Shown in pieces: positions 44,099 to 54,500 of a stretch of 64,000 bases of DNA (position 1 is the first letter of the stretch; each line of letters opens with the position of its first letter). The translations under genes were made by a program, and so were the position numbers. The DNA is from Bacteroidetes bacterium HGW-Bacteroidetes-4 (GTDB lineage: Bacteria > Bacteroidota > Bacteroidia > Bacteroidales > SZUA-534): the NCBI GenBank assembly GCA_002840905.1, contig PHDD01000003.1, positions 12,376 through 76,375 on the forward strand. Reading direction: 5' to 3'. The notes under the pieces were generated by a model. That model worked only from the letters and a program-made list of their open reading frames with translations. It was not told where the DNA came from and searched no databases.

Positions 44099-44161
44099 GG
44101 GATAATACATTTTGGGCAGTGGTTGGAAACATTTTGTACGATCGGATACTAAAATTATCCC
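44099..44161. promoter_or_regulatory. Operator-like array upstream of susC
   Basis: GGGATAAT (44099-44106) and its inverted copy ATTATCCC (44154-44161) enclose two direct repeats ACATTTTG (44107-44114 and 44129-44136) spaced 22 bases apart. Direct repeats about two helical turns apart suit an AraC-type DNA-binding domain such as that of the HTCS protein (inference). Confidence 0.45.
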
Positions 44162-44200
44162 AGGTCATTAACAAAAGCACAAGTTCCGATTGAGCCTGGC

Positions 44201-44230
44201 TTTGTATTTTTACATAGTGTAATATTTACG
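44201..44230 (+). promoter_or_regulatory. Possible susC promoter
   Basis: TTTG (44201-44204) is followed after 18 bases by TATTTACG (44223-44230), a two-mismatch relative of TAnnTTTG. It ends 38 bases upstream of the susC ATG. Confidence 0.35.
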
Positions 44231-44268
44231 TTTTTCATTGTTTCGAAAACTTAATCCAACTATTTGAT

Positions 44269-47200
44269 ATGAAAAATAAGCTCACTCAAATTTTTTCCAT
44301 CCTGCGATATCCCAAAAATATCGGTTGGCTGATGCTTGTTGTGTTTTTATTCAGCAGTGCTTATGCAGCCCAGGCACAAACCGGTAAGGTGTCGGGTACC
44401 ATAACTGATAGCAACGGTGATCCCTTGATTGGGGCAAACCTAATATTAAAAGGTACAACGCTGGGCACCATTACCGATATCGATGCAAAGTTTACTTTAG
44501 ACGGTCTTCCCCTGGGAAAACAGATTTTGGTCGCTTCGTTTATCGGGTTTAAAAACACCGAATTGGAAGTATCTATAGTAGAGCACCAGACCACCACAGT
44601 CAACGTTATTTTGGAAGAGGACATTACCAGCCTCGACGAACTGGTAGTTATTGGTTATGGGGTTCAAAAAAAGAAATTAAGTACCGGTGCTACCGCGCAG
44701 GTAAAGGGCGACGATTTGGCCAAACGGAATACAACCGATGCCTTACAAGCCATGCAGGGACAAACTCCCGGAGTTAGTATTATCTCAACTTCAGGCCAGC
44801 CGGGCGAAGGAGCACGGGTTACCATCAGGGGCCTGGGGACCGTTGGCAATGCAGGGCCTCTATATATAGTAGATGGCGTGCAAACCGGCGACATTAACTA
44901 CCTGAATAATTCCGATATTGAATCCATTGATATACTTAAAGATGCAGCATCGGCCGCTATTTATGGTTCACAAAGTGCCAACGGGGTAATATTAATTACC
45001 ACCAAACAGGGTAGCAAGGGCAAGTCGCAACTTACTTTTGATGCTTATTATGGGGTACAAAACCGGGCCAAAGGTATCGACCTGCTCAATGCCGGTCAAT
45101 ATGCCCAGATAATGAACGAACAACACCTGAATTCAGGCGGTACAGTAGCAAACATGCCTTTTGCCTATATGCCTGAGTACACAACCGAAGGCGCAGCCAA
45201 TACCAACTGGCTTAATGAAATGTTTGTTAGCAATGCGATTACCCAGAACTACAACCTGGGATTAAGTGGCGGTAGCGAACAAACCGCTTATTCCCTTTCC
45301 ATTAATTATACCGGACAGGAAGGTATTGTTGGCGGTAAAGCAAACTCCAACTATGAGCGTTATGGTGCCCGTTTTAATTCGGAAAATGAATTGTACAACG
45401 GCTTTTTAAAAGTGGGGCAACATTTAACCTTTTCCTATATTAAAAAGAACGGAATTGCCGTGGGCGATCAATACGGAAACACTTTGCGCGGAGCATTTAA
45501 CGTCAGCCCTATTCGGCCCATGTACGATAACGAGGGTAACTTTTTTAATGCTTACGACAAAACCATTCTTGATCAAAACGGGAATCCCTATTGGAACGAT
45601 GCTGAAGGCCATCCCTATGCCAGCATGGTACTGAATAACCAAAACCTGAGAAATACACAAAAGCTGATAGGCGATGTTTACATGATTATTGAACCGGTTG
45701 AAAATCTTAAGTTCCGCACCTCGGTAAGTCTCGATTATTTTTCTGAGGATTATCGCTCCTACACGCCCGAATACCGCTTATCGCTTTATTCTTTTTCTGA
45801 TTACGACAAGGTGGTTCAAAGCATGTCGAAGGGGCATTCGGTAAGTTTCGACAATACCCTGAGTTACAGCAAATATTTTGGAAATCATAAGCTGGATGCC
45901 ATGATTGGTATGTGGGGGCAGCGTTACAAAGGTGTGTGGATGAATGCCGAAAACACCCATCTTGCTTTCGACGATTTTTACCACGCCTACCTTAACAACG
46001 CCACCAATCAGGATGCCGCCTACATGAACATGGGAGGGGCTCCCAACGAAAACACCATGCTCTCTTATTTTGGAAGAATACAATACAATTACAACGAAAC
46101 TTATTTATTTAATGCCACCCTGCGCGCCGACGGCTCATCGCGTTTTGCAGCCGGCAACAAATGGGGAAGCTTCCCGTCGGTTTCAGCCGGATGGGTAATT
46201 TCAAACGAGGCATTTATGGAACCCGTTAACCACCTGGTGAACTTTATGAAACTTCGTGCCAGTTGGGGACGCGTGGGGAACCAAAACATAGGCGATTTTC
46301 AATACCTGGCTCCCATTAAATTTACTCAGGCCACCTATAATTTTGGGGGTACTGAAGGCGTCAGCATAAACGGGGCTTATCCCAACCGTTTGTCAAATCC
46401 TGAATTAAAGTGGGAAACCTCAGAACAGTTAAACCTGGGCTTCGACAGCCGCTATTTAAACAGCAATCTTACCCTTAGCTTCGACTGGTACCGTAAAATG
46501 ACCAAAGACTGGTTGGTGGTGGTTCCTGTATTGGCCACTGCGGGTACCGATGCTCCTTATGTAAACGGAGGAAATGTTATCAATTCAGGTGTTGAACTGG
46601 TGGTGAGCTACCAAAACCGCATCGGCAACTTCAGTTACTTGGTAAGTGCCAACGGAGCCTTCAATAAAAACGAGGTACAGGATATTCCCACCGACGACGG
46701 CATTATTCATGGTGCTACCAATACCCTGTACAACAACTCCTCGGAGTTTTACCGGGCTCAGTCAGGATACCCCATAGGTTTTTTCTGGGGATACCAAACC
46801 GACGGGCTTTTCCAGAATACAGCTGAAATTTTGGAATATGAAGCCACGTATGGAAAAACCCTGCAATCGAATCCCAAACCGGGTGATGTAAGGTTCGTGG
46901 ACCAAAACAACGATCAAAAAATTGATGAAAAAGACAAAATTAACCTGGGAGACCCTAACCCCGACTTTACTTATGGCTTAAATATTTCGTTAAATTATAA
47001 GGCCATCGATTTTGGTTTGTTTGTGAATGGGGTTTTGGGAAATCAAATTGTACAATCGTACAGGAGCCATACCGACAAGTATTCGAACTACACCACAGCA
47101 ATTATGGATCGCTGGTATGGCGAGGGCACTTCCAATAGCATTCCCCGGGTAACCAATTCAAACGTAAACTATCAGTTCTCCGACTTATTCATTCAGGAAG

Positions 47201-47454
47201 GCAGCTACCTGCGCATAAGCAACCTTACCCTGGGTTACGATCTGGCTCAAAAAATTAAACTGAATAATTTCAGCCAATGCCGCATCTACGCATCGGTTCA
47301 AAACCTGTACACCTTTACATCGTACGATGGAATGGACCCTGAAGTAGGTTATGGATTCGATAACGGAACTACCGACAAATTCTCGTCGGGAATTGATTTG
47401 GGTTATTACCCCCGCCCAAGAACGGTATTATTTGGTGTAAGTGTTAAATTCTAA
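44269..47454 (+). CDS. SusC/RagA family TonB-linked outer-membrane receptor
   Basis: A 1061-residue receptor. After the signal peptide (ending AAQAQTGKVSG) comes a carboxypeptidase-regulatory-like domain (about 39-115), a TonB-box region (LDELVVIGYG), a plug domain (RGLGTVGNAGPLYIVDGVQ) and a 22-stranded-type barrel to the C-terminus (PRPRTVLFGVSVKF). It imports oligosaccharides across the outer membrane with the SusD protein encoded 12 bases downstream. The context predicts xyloglucan-type oligosaccharides as cargo. It opens the plus-strand half of the utilisation locus. Confidence 0.95.
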   Translation: MKNKLTQIFSILRYPKNIGWLMLVVFLFSSAYAAQAQTGKVSGTITDSNGDPLIGANLILKGTTLGTITDIDAKFTLDGLPLGKQILVASFIGFKNTELEVSIVEHQTTTVNVILEEDITSLDELVVIGYGVQKKKLSTGATAQVKGDDLAKRNTTDALQAMQGQTPGVSIISTSGQPGEGARVTIRGLGTVGNAGPLYIVDGVQTGDINYLNNSDIESIDILKDAASAAIYGSQSANGVILITTKQGSKGKSQLTFDAYYGVQNRAKGIDLLNAGQYAQIMNEQHLNSGGTVANMPFAYMPEYTTEGAANTNWLNEMFVSNAITQNYNLGLSGGSEQTAYSLSINYTGQEGIVGGKANSNYERYGARFNSENELYNGFLKVGQHLTFSYIKKNGIAVGDQYGNTLRGAFNVSPIRPMYDNEGNFFNAYDKTILDQNGNPYWNDAEGHPYASMVLNNQNLRNTQKLIGDVYMIIEPVENLKFRTSVSLDYFSEDYRSYTPEYRLSLYSFSDYDKVVQSMSKGHSVSFDNTLSYSKYFGNHKLDAMIGMWGQRYKGVWMNAENTHLAFDDFYHAYLNNATNQDAAYMNMGGAPNENTMLSYFGRIQYNYNETYLFNATLRADGSSRFAAGNKWGSFPSVSAGWVISNEAFMEPVNHLVNFMKLRASWGRVGNQNIGDFQYLAPIKFTQATYNFGGTEGVSINGAYPNRLSNPELKWETSEQLNLGFDSRYLNSNLTLSFDWYRKMTKDWLVVVPVLATAGTDAPYVNGGNVINSGVELVVSYQNRIGNFSYLVSANGAFNKNEVQDIPTDDGIIHGATNTLYNNSSEFYRAQSGYPIGFFWGYQTDGLFQNTAEILEYEATYGKTLQSNPKPGDVRFVDQNNDQKIDEKDKINLGDPNPDFTYGLNISLNYKAIDFGLFVNGVLGNQIVQSYRSHTDKYSNYTTAIMDRWYGEGTSNSIPRVTNSNVNYQFSDLFIQEGSYLRISNLTLGYDLAQKIKLNNFSQCRIYASVQNLYTFTSYDGMDPEVGYGFDNGTTDKFSSGIDLGYYPRPRTVLFGVSVKF

Positions 47455-47466
47455 AAATAAACAGCA

Positions 47467-49107
47467 ATGAAAATATATCCCTTTCTATCAGTTCTTGCTT
47501 TGGTTTTGCTCCTTGGAGCCTGTGCCGAAGACTTTTTAACCACTGAACCCATAACTGAAAAAACCGATGGCAATTACTATTCCTCGCCCGAAGAGGCCAG
47601 CGAAGCGCTGGTAGGTTGTTACGATGCCTTACAGCTTATTTGGTCGGGTACCGGGGTGGCCATGCCGGTGGCTGCCGATGTTATGTCCGATCTTTGCTTT
47701 GGTGGTACCGGAGCCGGCGATGGCGATGGTTATCCCATGCTCGACGAGTTCGATCAGGGCCGTTCGCCCGGCGATTTAAACATGTTCGAAGGCAATTGGA
47801 TCAACTATTACAAAGGGATTTTCCGTTGCAACACTCTTATCGCTAAATTAAACCAGGTGGAATGGGGTAATCAGGAAAGCCAAAAGGAAACCATTGAGGC
47901 GGAAGCCCGGTTTTTACGAGCCTTTTTCTATTTCGATCTGGTACGTATGTTTGGTTATGTTCCTTTACTTACCGAGCCAAGTAGCGAAAACATTCCGCAG
48001 GCCGACCCCGATGAGGTGTATGCAGTAATTGCCAACGATTTGCTCTTTGCTATCGACAACGGGAACGATACCCCTTTTGGAACCATGGTTGACAGCGATT
48101 ACGGACATGCCAATAAATGGGCTGCACAGGCCTTACTGGCTCGTGTTTATCTGTATTACACCGGCTATTACAACCAACCCGATTTGCTTGGACTGGTTTC
48201 GCAGTCCGAAGTGTTGGCCCAATTAGAAGATCTTATCCTGAACAGTGGTTACGATTTGGTTGAAAACTATGCCGATCTTTGGCCAGCTGCGGCCACTTAC
48301 GAGGCAGCACAAAACAGCCTTCCCATTACCGATGCCACATATGCCGGTGAAACCAACAAAGAAATTGTTTTTGCCATTAAATACACCTATACCAGCGATT
48401 ACAATGGCAATACCGACGGCAACCACTGGCTGGTTATGAACGGCCTGCGCAAAATGGCCTGGCCGGCCAGCGGCTATGGCGACGGATGGGGCGCCTGTAC
48501 CGTTCCTGCTGAAGTATACACTACCTGGCCAGCCGGCGACTCCCGGCGCGAAGCCTCTGTAATGGCTATAGCCGAAGAAGGAATCAATTACACCCAAATA
48601 AAAGACGTAAAAGAATACACCGGATATTTTACCAAAAAGTATGTCCCCACCTGCGATGCCAGCGGAAACAGCAATGCCATGAATAATGGTGCTGTTGATT
48701 TTATGATTGGCCAGTACCAGGACTTTTTTAGCATCCGCTTTGCCGATGTATTGCTGATGGCTGCCGAATTGGGAAGCACCAATGCACTTACATATCTAAA
48801 TCGGGTACATACCCGTGGCGGCTTGCTCCCCTTAGCAACGGTAGATAAAGACGTTATTTTTGAAGAACGCCGTCTCGAATTTGCTTTTGAAGGCCTGCGT
48901 TACTGGGACTTGCTGCGCTACGATCATACCCTGAACTATGCTGCTTCAAAAGTAGCCTACAGTGGAGCCGTATTAACCGGTAATACTGCGGTAGAGAAAA
49001 TTATCGACGGAAACAATTTAATAAAAACAAAAGGACTGTTTCAGATTCCAAACAATCAAATAACCCTGTCGGGTGGCGTACTAAAGCAAAACACCGGCTG
49101 GGAATAA
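47467..49107 (+). CDS. SusD/RagB family nutrient-binding lipoprotein
   Basis: A 546-residue surface lipoprotein (lipobox LLLGACAED) with the SusD start FLTTEPITEKTDGNYYSSPEEA. Tetratricopeptide-like helices follow (WINYYKGIFRCNTLIAKL, EARFLRAFFYFDLVRMFG), and the C-terminal SusD signature is FEERRLEFAFEGLRYWDLLRY. It forms the lid of the SusC transporter and captures glycans. Aromatic residues suited to sugar stacking are plentiful, but the binding site cannot be set from sequence alone. Confidence 0.95.
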   Translation: MKIYPFLSVLALVLLLGACAEDFLTTEPITEKTDGNYYSSPEEASEALVGCYDALQLIWSGTGVAMPVAADVMSDLCFGGTGAGDGDGYPMLDEFDQGRSPGDLNMFEGNWINYYKGIFRCNTLIAKLNQVEWGNQESQKETIEAEARFLRAFFYFDLVRMFGYVPLLTEPSSENIPQADPDEVYAVIANDLLFAIDNGNDTPFGTMVDSDYGHANKWAAQALLARVYLYYTGYYNQPDLLGLVSQSEVLAQLEDLILNSGYDLVENYADLWPAAATYEAAQNSLPITDATYAGETNKEIVFAIKYTYTSDYNGNTDGNHWLVMNGLRKMAWPASGYGDGWGACTVPAEVYTTWPAGDSRREASVMAIAEEGINYTQIKDVKEYTGYFTKKYVPTCDASGNSNAMNNGAVDFMIGQYQDFFSIRFADVLLMAAELGSTNALTYLNRVHTRGGLLPLATVDKDVIFEERRLEFAFEGLRYWDLLRYDHTLNYAASKVAYSGAVLTGNTAVEKIIDGNNLIKTKGLFQIPNNQITLSGGVLKQNTGWE

Positions 49108-49152
49108 CTAACTGTGTAACTAACAATTTATCTTAATTAAATCAGTACAATT

Positions 49153-50649
49153 ATGAAAAAAATGAACTTTAATTTATTAACCCTCTTAATGAGCGTGTTA
49201 ATGTTGGTATTTGTTACCGCCTGTGAAAACGGCGACGACCCGGAACCAGCCATTGACTATACGCCGGTTTTAGGTTCTACCTTTAACTTTGTGGTCGATG
49301 GAAACGATGTAACCTTTACTACCACCATTCCCGGTAACGTGTGGTTTACCGTTGACGGAACCGATTACCCAACCGTTGATAAAGCAGTAACTGTGAATTT
49401 ACCTCTAAAGGGAACCTATTCGGCAACTTGTAGCAGTTTAGGAAGCGGAACCACCTTAACTTCGGCTCCATTCGATGTGGTTATTGATCAGGACGATTTA
49501 TCCTACCTTGAGAAGGGTGTTTGGAAAGCCCTTACCGGAGGTGCAGACGGAAATAAAACCTGGGTTCTCGATGTGCGTGAAGTAGTAACAACCACAATCG
49601 ACAATGCCGGTGTCGAAACTTCAAGCTCGGTTTATAAAAGCGCTTATTTCCACAATGCCCTTGATTTTTATGGAGAAGAAGGTGTTGGAGGAAACGAAAA
49701 TGGTGCCTGGGGACCATGGGGTGGAACTAATATCTATGGTTGGGGAGGAACGCCCGAAGATGGTGAAATCACATTTAACGGAGTGAGTCGCACCGCTACT
49801 TTAACCGTCGATGGCGAACCAACCACAGCTTCGTTTGCCATGAACGTTTACGATCGCGATCCTAACTTCTTGACCATTCCTGCTGCTAATGCCGGGGGAA
49901 CCGATATGTCATTATGGGACTATATGTTAGAAAAAACGGGTTACGGTAGCTTAGTTTCTTTAAGCGATGAAATGGGCGACATCAGTTTTTCAGGAGAGTT
50001 ACGCTTCCCCATGGATATAGGACGCTTAACCAACGATGGAAATGCAACCATTACCAGCCAGTTCCTCGAAGATGATCTAAAAAACGTTACTATTTTACAC
50101 GCTTCTGATTCTGGTTTAATTATGCGCGTGAAACGTACTTACGAAGGGGATAACGAAAGCAAATGCTGGTTATTATACAACTACGTAGTAAAAGGTTACG
50201 ATTATGGTGTAAAAGCCCCGTTAACTCACCCGGTTCGCACCGACATTACTGCCGAAACTTTGACAGGAACCTGGAAAGTGGCAACCATTCCATTGAATTG
50301 GATAAGTTGGGCTACTAAAGATGTAATGAATGATTGGGCTGATCGCGACGCTATAATTGCTACCGGATGGGCTGCAACGGCCGAAAATCTGGCTGCCGCC
50401 GATGAGGTGCGTCTTACCTTTAATGCCGATGGTTCATGTACCATTAATGGTGTGGCAACTACCTATACAATTAATAAAGGCGGTTACATCGCTTTTGCCG
50501 ATGATGTGAACATTCCGGTTTGCGCCATTACCTTAACCGGTAAAAATATCTATGCAGTTGATGTTACCAGCAGTACCGAAGGTATTTGGTTTGGTCAAAA
50601 CAATGAAAGTAAAGAAGAAACTTCAGCCATACATTTGGTTAAAGAATAA
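49153..50649 (+). CDS. Surface glycan-binding lipoprotein (SusE/F or SGBP-B-like position)
   Basis: A 498-residue lipoprotein (lipobox FVTACENGDD), placed directly after susD and before a terminator, the usual position of a surface glycan-binding protein. An Ig-like domain (about 35-120) follows the anchor. The rest is rich in Trp and Tyr (GAWGPWGGTNIYGWGG; TEGIWFGQNNESKEE). I do not recognise a named family. It probably helps bind polysaccharide at the cell surface (inference from position). No catalytic motif is visible. Confidence 0.75.
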   Translation: MKKMNFNLLTLLMSVLMLVFVTACENGDDPEPAIDYTPVLGSTFNFVVDGNDVTFTTTIPGNVWFTVDGTDYPTVDKAVTVNLPLKGTYSATCSSLGSGTTLTSAPFDVVIDQDDLSYLEKGVWKALTGGADGNKTWVLDVREVVTTTIDNAGVETSSSVYKSAYFHNALDFYGEEGVGGNENGAWGPWGGTNIYGWGGTPEDGEITFNGVSRTATLTVDGEPTTASFAMNVYDRDPNFLTIPAANAGGTDMSLWDYMLEKTGYGSLVSLSDEMGDISFSGELRFPMDIGRLTNDGNATITSQFLEDDLKNVTILHASDSGLIMRVKRTYEGDNESKCWLLYNYVVKGYDYGVKAPLTHPVRTDITAETLTGTWKVATIPLNWISWATKDVMNDWADRDAIIATGWAATAENLAAADEVRLTFNADGSCTINGVATTYTINKGGYIAFADDVNIPVCAITLTGKNIYAVDVTSSTEGIWFGQNNESKEETSAIHLVKE

Positions 50650-50670
50650 TTCATAATATTTAGGTTTAGG

Positions 50671-50697
50671 CGGCCCCATTATGGGGCCGTTTTTTTT
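50671..50697 (+). terminator. Rho-independent terminator of the susCD operon
   Basis: An 8-bp perfect stem, CGGCCCCA / TGGGGCCG, with loop TTA is followed by eight T. It lies 22 bases after the lipoprotein stop. Confidence 0.88.
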
Positions 50698-50699
50698 AT

Positions 50700-50726
50700 G
50701 CTACGAGGGTTTAAAACCCTCGTAGC
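50700..50726. repeat. 27-bp perfect palindrome
   Basis: Arms GCTACGAGGGTTT and AAACCCTCGTAGC are separated by one A. It sits just past the terminator T-run and resembles dispersed palindromes of Bacteroidota intergenic DNA. Confidence 0.7.
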
Positions 50727-50751
50727 GTTAATGGCATGCAACAACATCAAA

Positions 50752-51046
50752 GCTTTACATCCATCGGCTATTGTTACACAGCCAACTGTCATTGCTTTAC
50801 GTGTACCTGGGTTTACTTTTCCTTCATTGGTCAATGCTTTGCTTTCATCGGTAATTGTTTCCCTGCCACCGGTCTTTGTTACGCTGCCAGCGGTCATTGG
50901 TTCACAGTCAGTGTTCATTGTTTTACTTCCACCGGTTTAAGCTTCACTTACAACAGCGTTTGACATAGGTTCAGCGGTATTTTCTCTACCCCCATATTTT
51001 TTTTTCGCAGTATTCAACCGGCAATGCTTTACTGGCAGCGGTTTGC
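50752..51046. repeat. 21-bp degenerate tandem repeat array
   Basis: Eleven consecutive 21-base units run from 50752 to 50982, with a consensus near GCTTTACTGCCACCGGTCATT. Examples are 50857-50877 and 50878-50898, which share most positions. After a 43-base interruption one further unit lies at 51026-51046, next to the palindromic element. Units have diverged unequally. Confidence 0.75.
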
Positions 51047-51151
51047 AGCAGGCCTTATTTTCGTATAGACGAAAATTTATTTTCATCTATACGGTTTTTT
51101 AAAACCGTCTATACGAAAATTTCTTTCGATCGGGACCGAAATTTTTGGGTC
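51043..51151 (-). repeat. Palindromic dispersed element, copy 2
   Basis: Reverse orientation relative to the copy at 18402-18512. The 14-bp arms TTTTCGTATAGACG (51058-51071) and CGTCTATACGAAAA (51106-51119) are fully conserved, as are the outer flanks. Confidence 0.8.
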
Positions 51152-51449
51152 TTAATTCATCGAATCAAAACCCGACTTAAGTCAGGTAGCATAAAATCGG
51201 TGAGAATCTTTAGTGCAGTTCGCTTCTAAACATGACTTGAACCAACCGGCTAAATAGTCCATCAATGGTTAACTATTGGTGGTTGAATTGTTAATGCCCG
51301 CCTTGTTCATCAAAGGAAAAGCAAGGAAGCAGCAGTGACTTTCATTCCCTAAAGGCCGTCCAGCCTGGCACTTGCTCTTGTGGTAGGGTTTTATTTATAA
51401 TCATACGGCTTAGCAGGTAAAGCATTGAGGCGTCTGCCGTAAATCACCA

Positions 51450-51457
51450 TATTTTTG
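51450..51457 (+). promoter_or_regulatory. Candidate -7 element for the HTCS gene
   Basis: TATTTTTG matches TAnnTTTG, 57 bases upstream of the ATG. A TTG lies 22 bases further upstream (51425-51427). Confidence 0.45.
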
Positions 51458-51514
51458 GTATTTTTAAACCAGATTTTCGCTGCAATATCATAAACAGCAA
51501 ATGACAATTGGAAT

Positions 51515-54500
51515 ATGAAGCAACTTGTATGCTATATCTTATGCTGGTTTTGGGGTTTAAGCCTGGCGGCTCAAACCGAATATTCCTTTAAACACCTGAC
51601 CATCAACCAGGGCTTATCGAACAACCAGATTAATTGCATCTTTAAAGACAGCCGGGGCTTTATGTGGTTTGGTACCGGTTCGGGGCTTAACCGCTACGAT
51701 GGCAACAGCTTTAAAATATTCTCCCACATTCAAAACGACACCAATTCCATTATCGATAACAACATTCTTAGTATCCAGGAGGATTTCCAACACAACCTGT
51801 GGATAAATACCGGCTCGGGCTATACCTTGTTGAACACGCAAAAAGAACGCTTTATTTATCCGGTAGGAAAGTACCTGCAAACCTTGGGTTATAACGACCT
51901 GCTTTCGTTTATTTATATCGATAATGCCCGTAATTTCTGGCTTACCAACAATAGGGGCGAATGCAGCATGTTCGATGTGTCATTACAGGAGTGGAAAAAA
52001 CCCGATATGCTTCCCAAAGAAGCACTGAGCGATATCACCCACGTGGGAAACATGCTTTATCTGGTTTATACCAACGGGCAAATTGTTCATCTGAATCATA
52101 CAACCTTAAAAGTGGAAAAGACCGAGTTCCTGACCAATAAATTCAATTTGCCTGAAGTTAATTCGCTGCATATCTTTGTCGATAACGATGGCGATCGCTG
52201 GTTGTATCAGGAAACCAATCCCAACGGTATTTATTATTATTCGAACAAAACAAATAGCTGGAACCACCTGACAACCGATCCCAAATGTTTATATACCTTA
52301 TCGAGCAATACGGTAAAAGACATTACCAGCGACGACCGCAATCAGATTTGGATAGCCACCGATCATGGAGGCCTCAACCTGATAAACAAAAAAACCGAAA
52401 CAAATATTCATCTGGAGCACCACCCCGGTGATAAGCGAAGTATTGTGGAAAAGAGCATGGTGTGTTTGTATCACGATAACGAGAACACCCTTTGGGCGGG
52501 TTCATATAAATATGGCATCTCGTATTACAGCGAGAGCATCTTTAAGTTTAAGCACATCAGGCTTAAGGTTTCCGATAAGGAACCGACCTTCGATAACGAT
52601 TTAAACTGTTTTCAGGAAGACCACGAGGGTAATCTGTGGATAGGAAGCAACAACAAAGGTTTGTTGCGTATCGATCACCGAACGGGTAAAGAAAGACTGT
52701 TTCAGCACCAGCCCGAAAATCCGCAAAGCCTTTCGAACAACGTAGTAGTTTCACTCCTGAACGATTCCAAAAACCGCTTGTGGGTGGGAACGTATCAGGG
52801 CGGATTGAACTGTTACGTGAATGGGCAATTTGTTCACTATAAAGGTGAACCCGGCAACCAAAACACGGTTAGTAACGATAACATTTGGTCGCTCCTGGAA
52901 GATTCTTTTGGCAACCTTTGGATAGCTACCCTGGGTGGTGGCTTAAACAGAATCGATGCTAAAACCGGTCGGTTCACGCACTATACTACGAATAGCACCC
53001 CGCCTTTATCGTCCAACTACGTGTTGTGCCTTCATGAAAACCGGGAGAAAAACCTGTTAATTGGAACAGCGCATGGCTTAGTCATTTATTATCCGGCCCA
53101 GGATCGCTTTATCACCCTATCCGGAAATTTTTCCGGAACAGCGCAATTTATCAATCAAAATATTCTGAGTGTTTTTGAAGATACCCGGGGACTTATCTGG
53201 GTAGGAACCCGCGATGGTTTGAATATTATCAATCCCAAAACCGATGAACTGGTTTTGCTAAATAAAAGTACCGGAATTGCCGATAACGTAATCTGCGCCA
53301 TTCTCGAGGACGAAAGTAAAAACCTTTGGGTAAGTACAGCCAACGGACTCTCGCACCTTGTTGTATCAACCAATCCCAAAACCGGCGAATACCATTTTAT
53401 CCCCAGCAATTACGACGAACGCGATGGCCTTCAGGGAGCCGCTTTTAACGAGCGCTCGGCCTACCGTACCTCAGCCGGCGAATTGATATTTGGCGGAACC
53501 AACGGGTACAATCGGGTGTCGCCCGGCCGGATTAAATACAACCGGAATAGGCCGAATCTGGTATTTACCGATTTTTTGTTGTTCAATAAACCCGTAGTTA
53601 TCGATTCCCAATACTTTAAACGGGTGATTCTTGAAAAACCCGTCAGTCAGACCCGGGTTATTGATTTGTATCACCAAATGAACATTTTCACCATTCAGTT
53701 CTCGGCACTGAACTACCTGCAGCCGGCTAAAACAAACTATGTCTACAAATTGGAAGGCTTTGATCAGGATTGGGTTAAAACTCAGGGTTTAAATCCCAGC
53801 GCTACCTATACCAACCTCGACGAAGGCTCCTACACTTTTTTAGTAAAAGCAGCAAACAACGACGGGTTTTGGTCTGAAGAACCCATTGCCCTGACAATTA
53901 ATGTGCATCCACCCTTTTGGAAAACGAACTGGGCCGTTTTTATCTATTACCTGATGATTACCGGAATTATTTTACTGGTAGCCGGAATCATGCGCCAGCG
54001 CATACGCAACCGGTTTCAGATTACCCAGGAGCGCCTCGAATCCAAACGAAACCGCGAGCTCGACCAAATGAAACTACGCTTTTTCACAAACATTAGTCAT
54101 GAATTTCGCACCCAGATATCGCTTATTGTTACCCCGCTCGACAAGCTGATAAAACAAACCAACGATGAGAATACCCGCAAGGCATTGAAAATGATAAGCC
54201 GCAATGCCAACAAACTGCTTCAGCTGGTCAATCAGATACTCGATTTTCGTAAAATGGATGCCAAGGGACATAAGCTAAACCTGGCCATGGGCGATGCGGT
54301 GCTGGTAATTCGCGAAATCTGTCATTCTTTTGCTGAAACCTACGAGAAAAAGAATATTAATCTAACCTTTTCAGCATCGTCGGAAGAGATACGCATGAAC
54401 TTTGACGAAGATAAGCTCTCAAAGATTGTGAGCAACCTCTTATCAAACGCCTACAAGTTTACGCCCGAAGGGGGCCGGATTGATGTTAAAATAACATTTA

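Larger units (their letters stand above)
43551..44268. other. Divergent control region between the hydrolase operon and susC
   Basis: 718 bases with no convincing gene (the minus-strand frame at 43795-44037 has no recognisable features). It holds a minus-strand -7 element (43621-43628), an operator-like array (44099-44161) and a likely susC promoter (44201-44230). Confidence 0.6.
50698..51514. other. Gene-free repeat region upstream of the HTCS gene
   Basis: About 815 bases. It holds a 27-bp palindrome, a run of 21-bp degenerate tandem repeats and the second copy of the palindromic dispersed element, then ordinary sequence and a promoter element for the HTCS gene. Open frames on both strands (50698-50940 plus, 50679-50918 minus) only mirror the 21-bp period and are not called as genes. 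Confidence 0.7.

Noticed and set aside
50679-50940. Open frames of about 80 codons on both strands with a seven-residue period
   Set aside because: They mirror the 21-bp DNA repeat; both strands are open, composition is low-complexity, and there is no signal, start context or recognisable domain.
50752-51046. CRISPR array
   Set aside because: The repeats are head-to-tail 21-base units with no unique spacers, and no cas gene is present.
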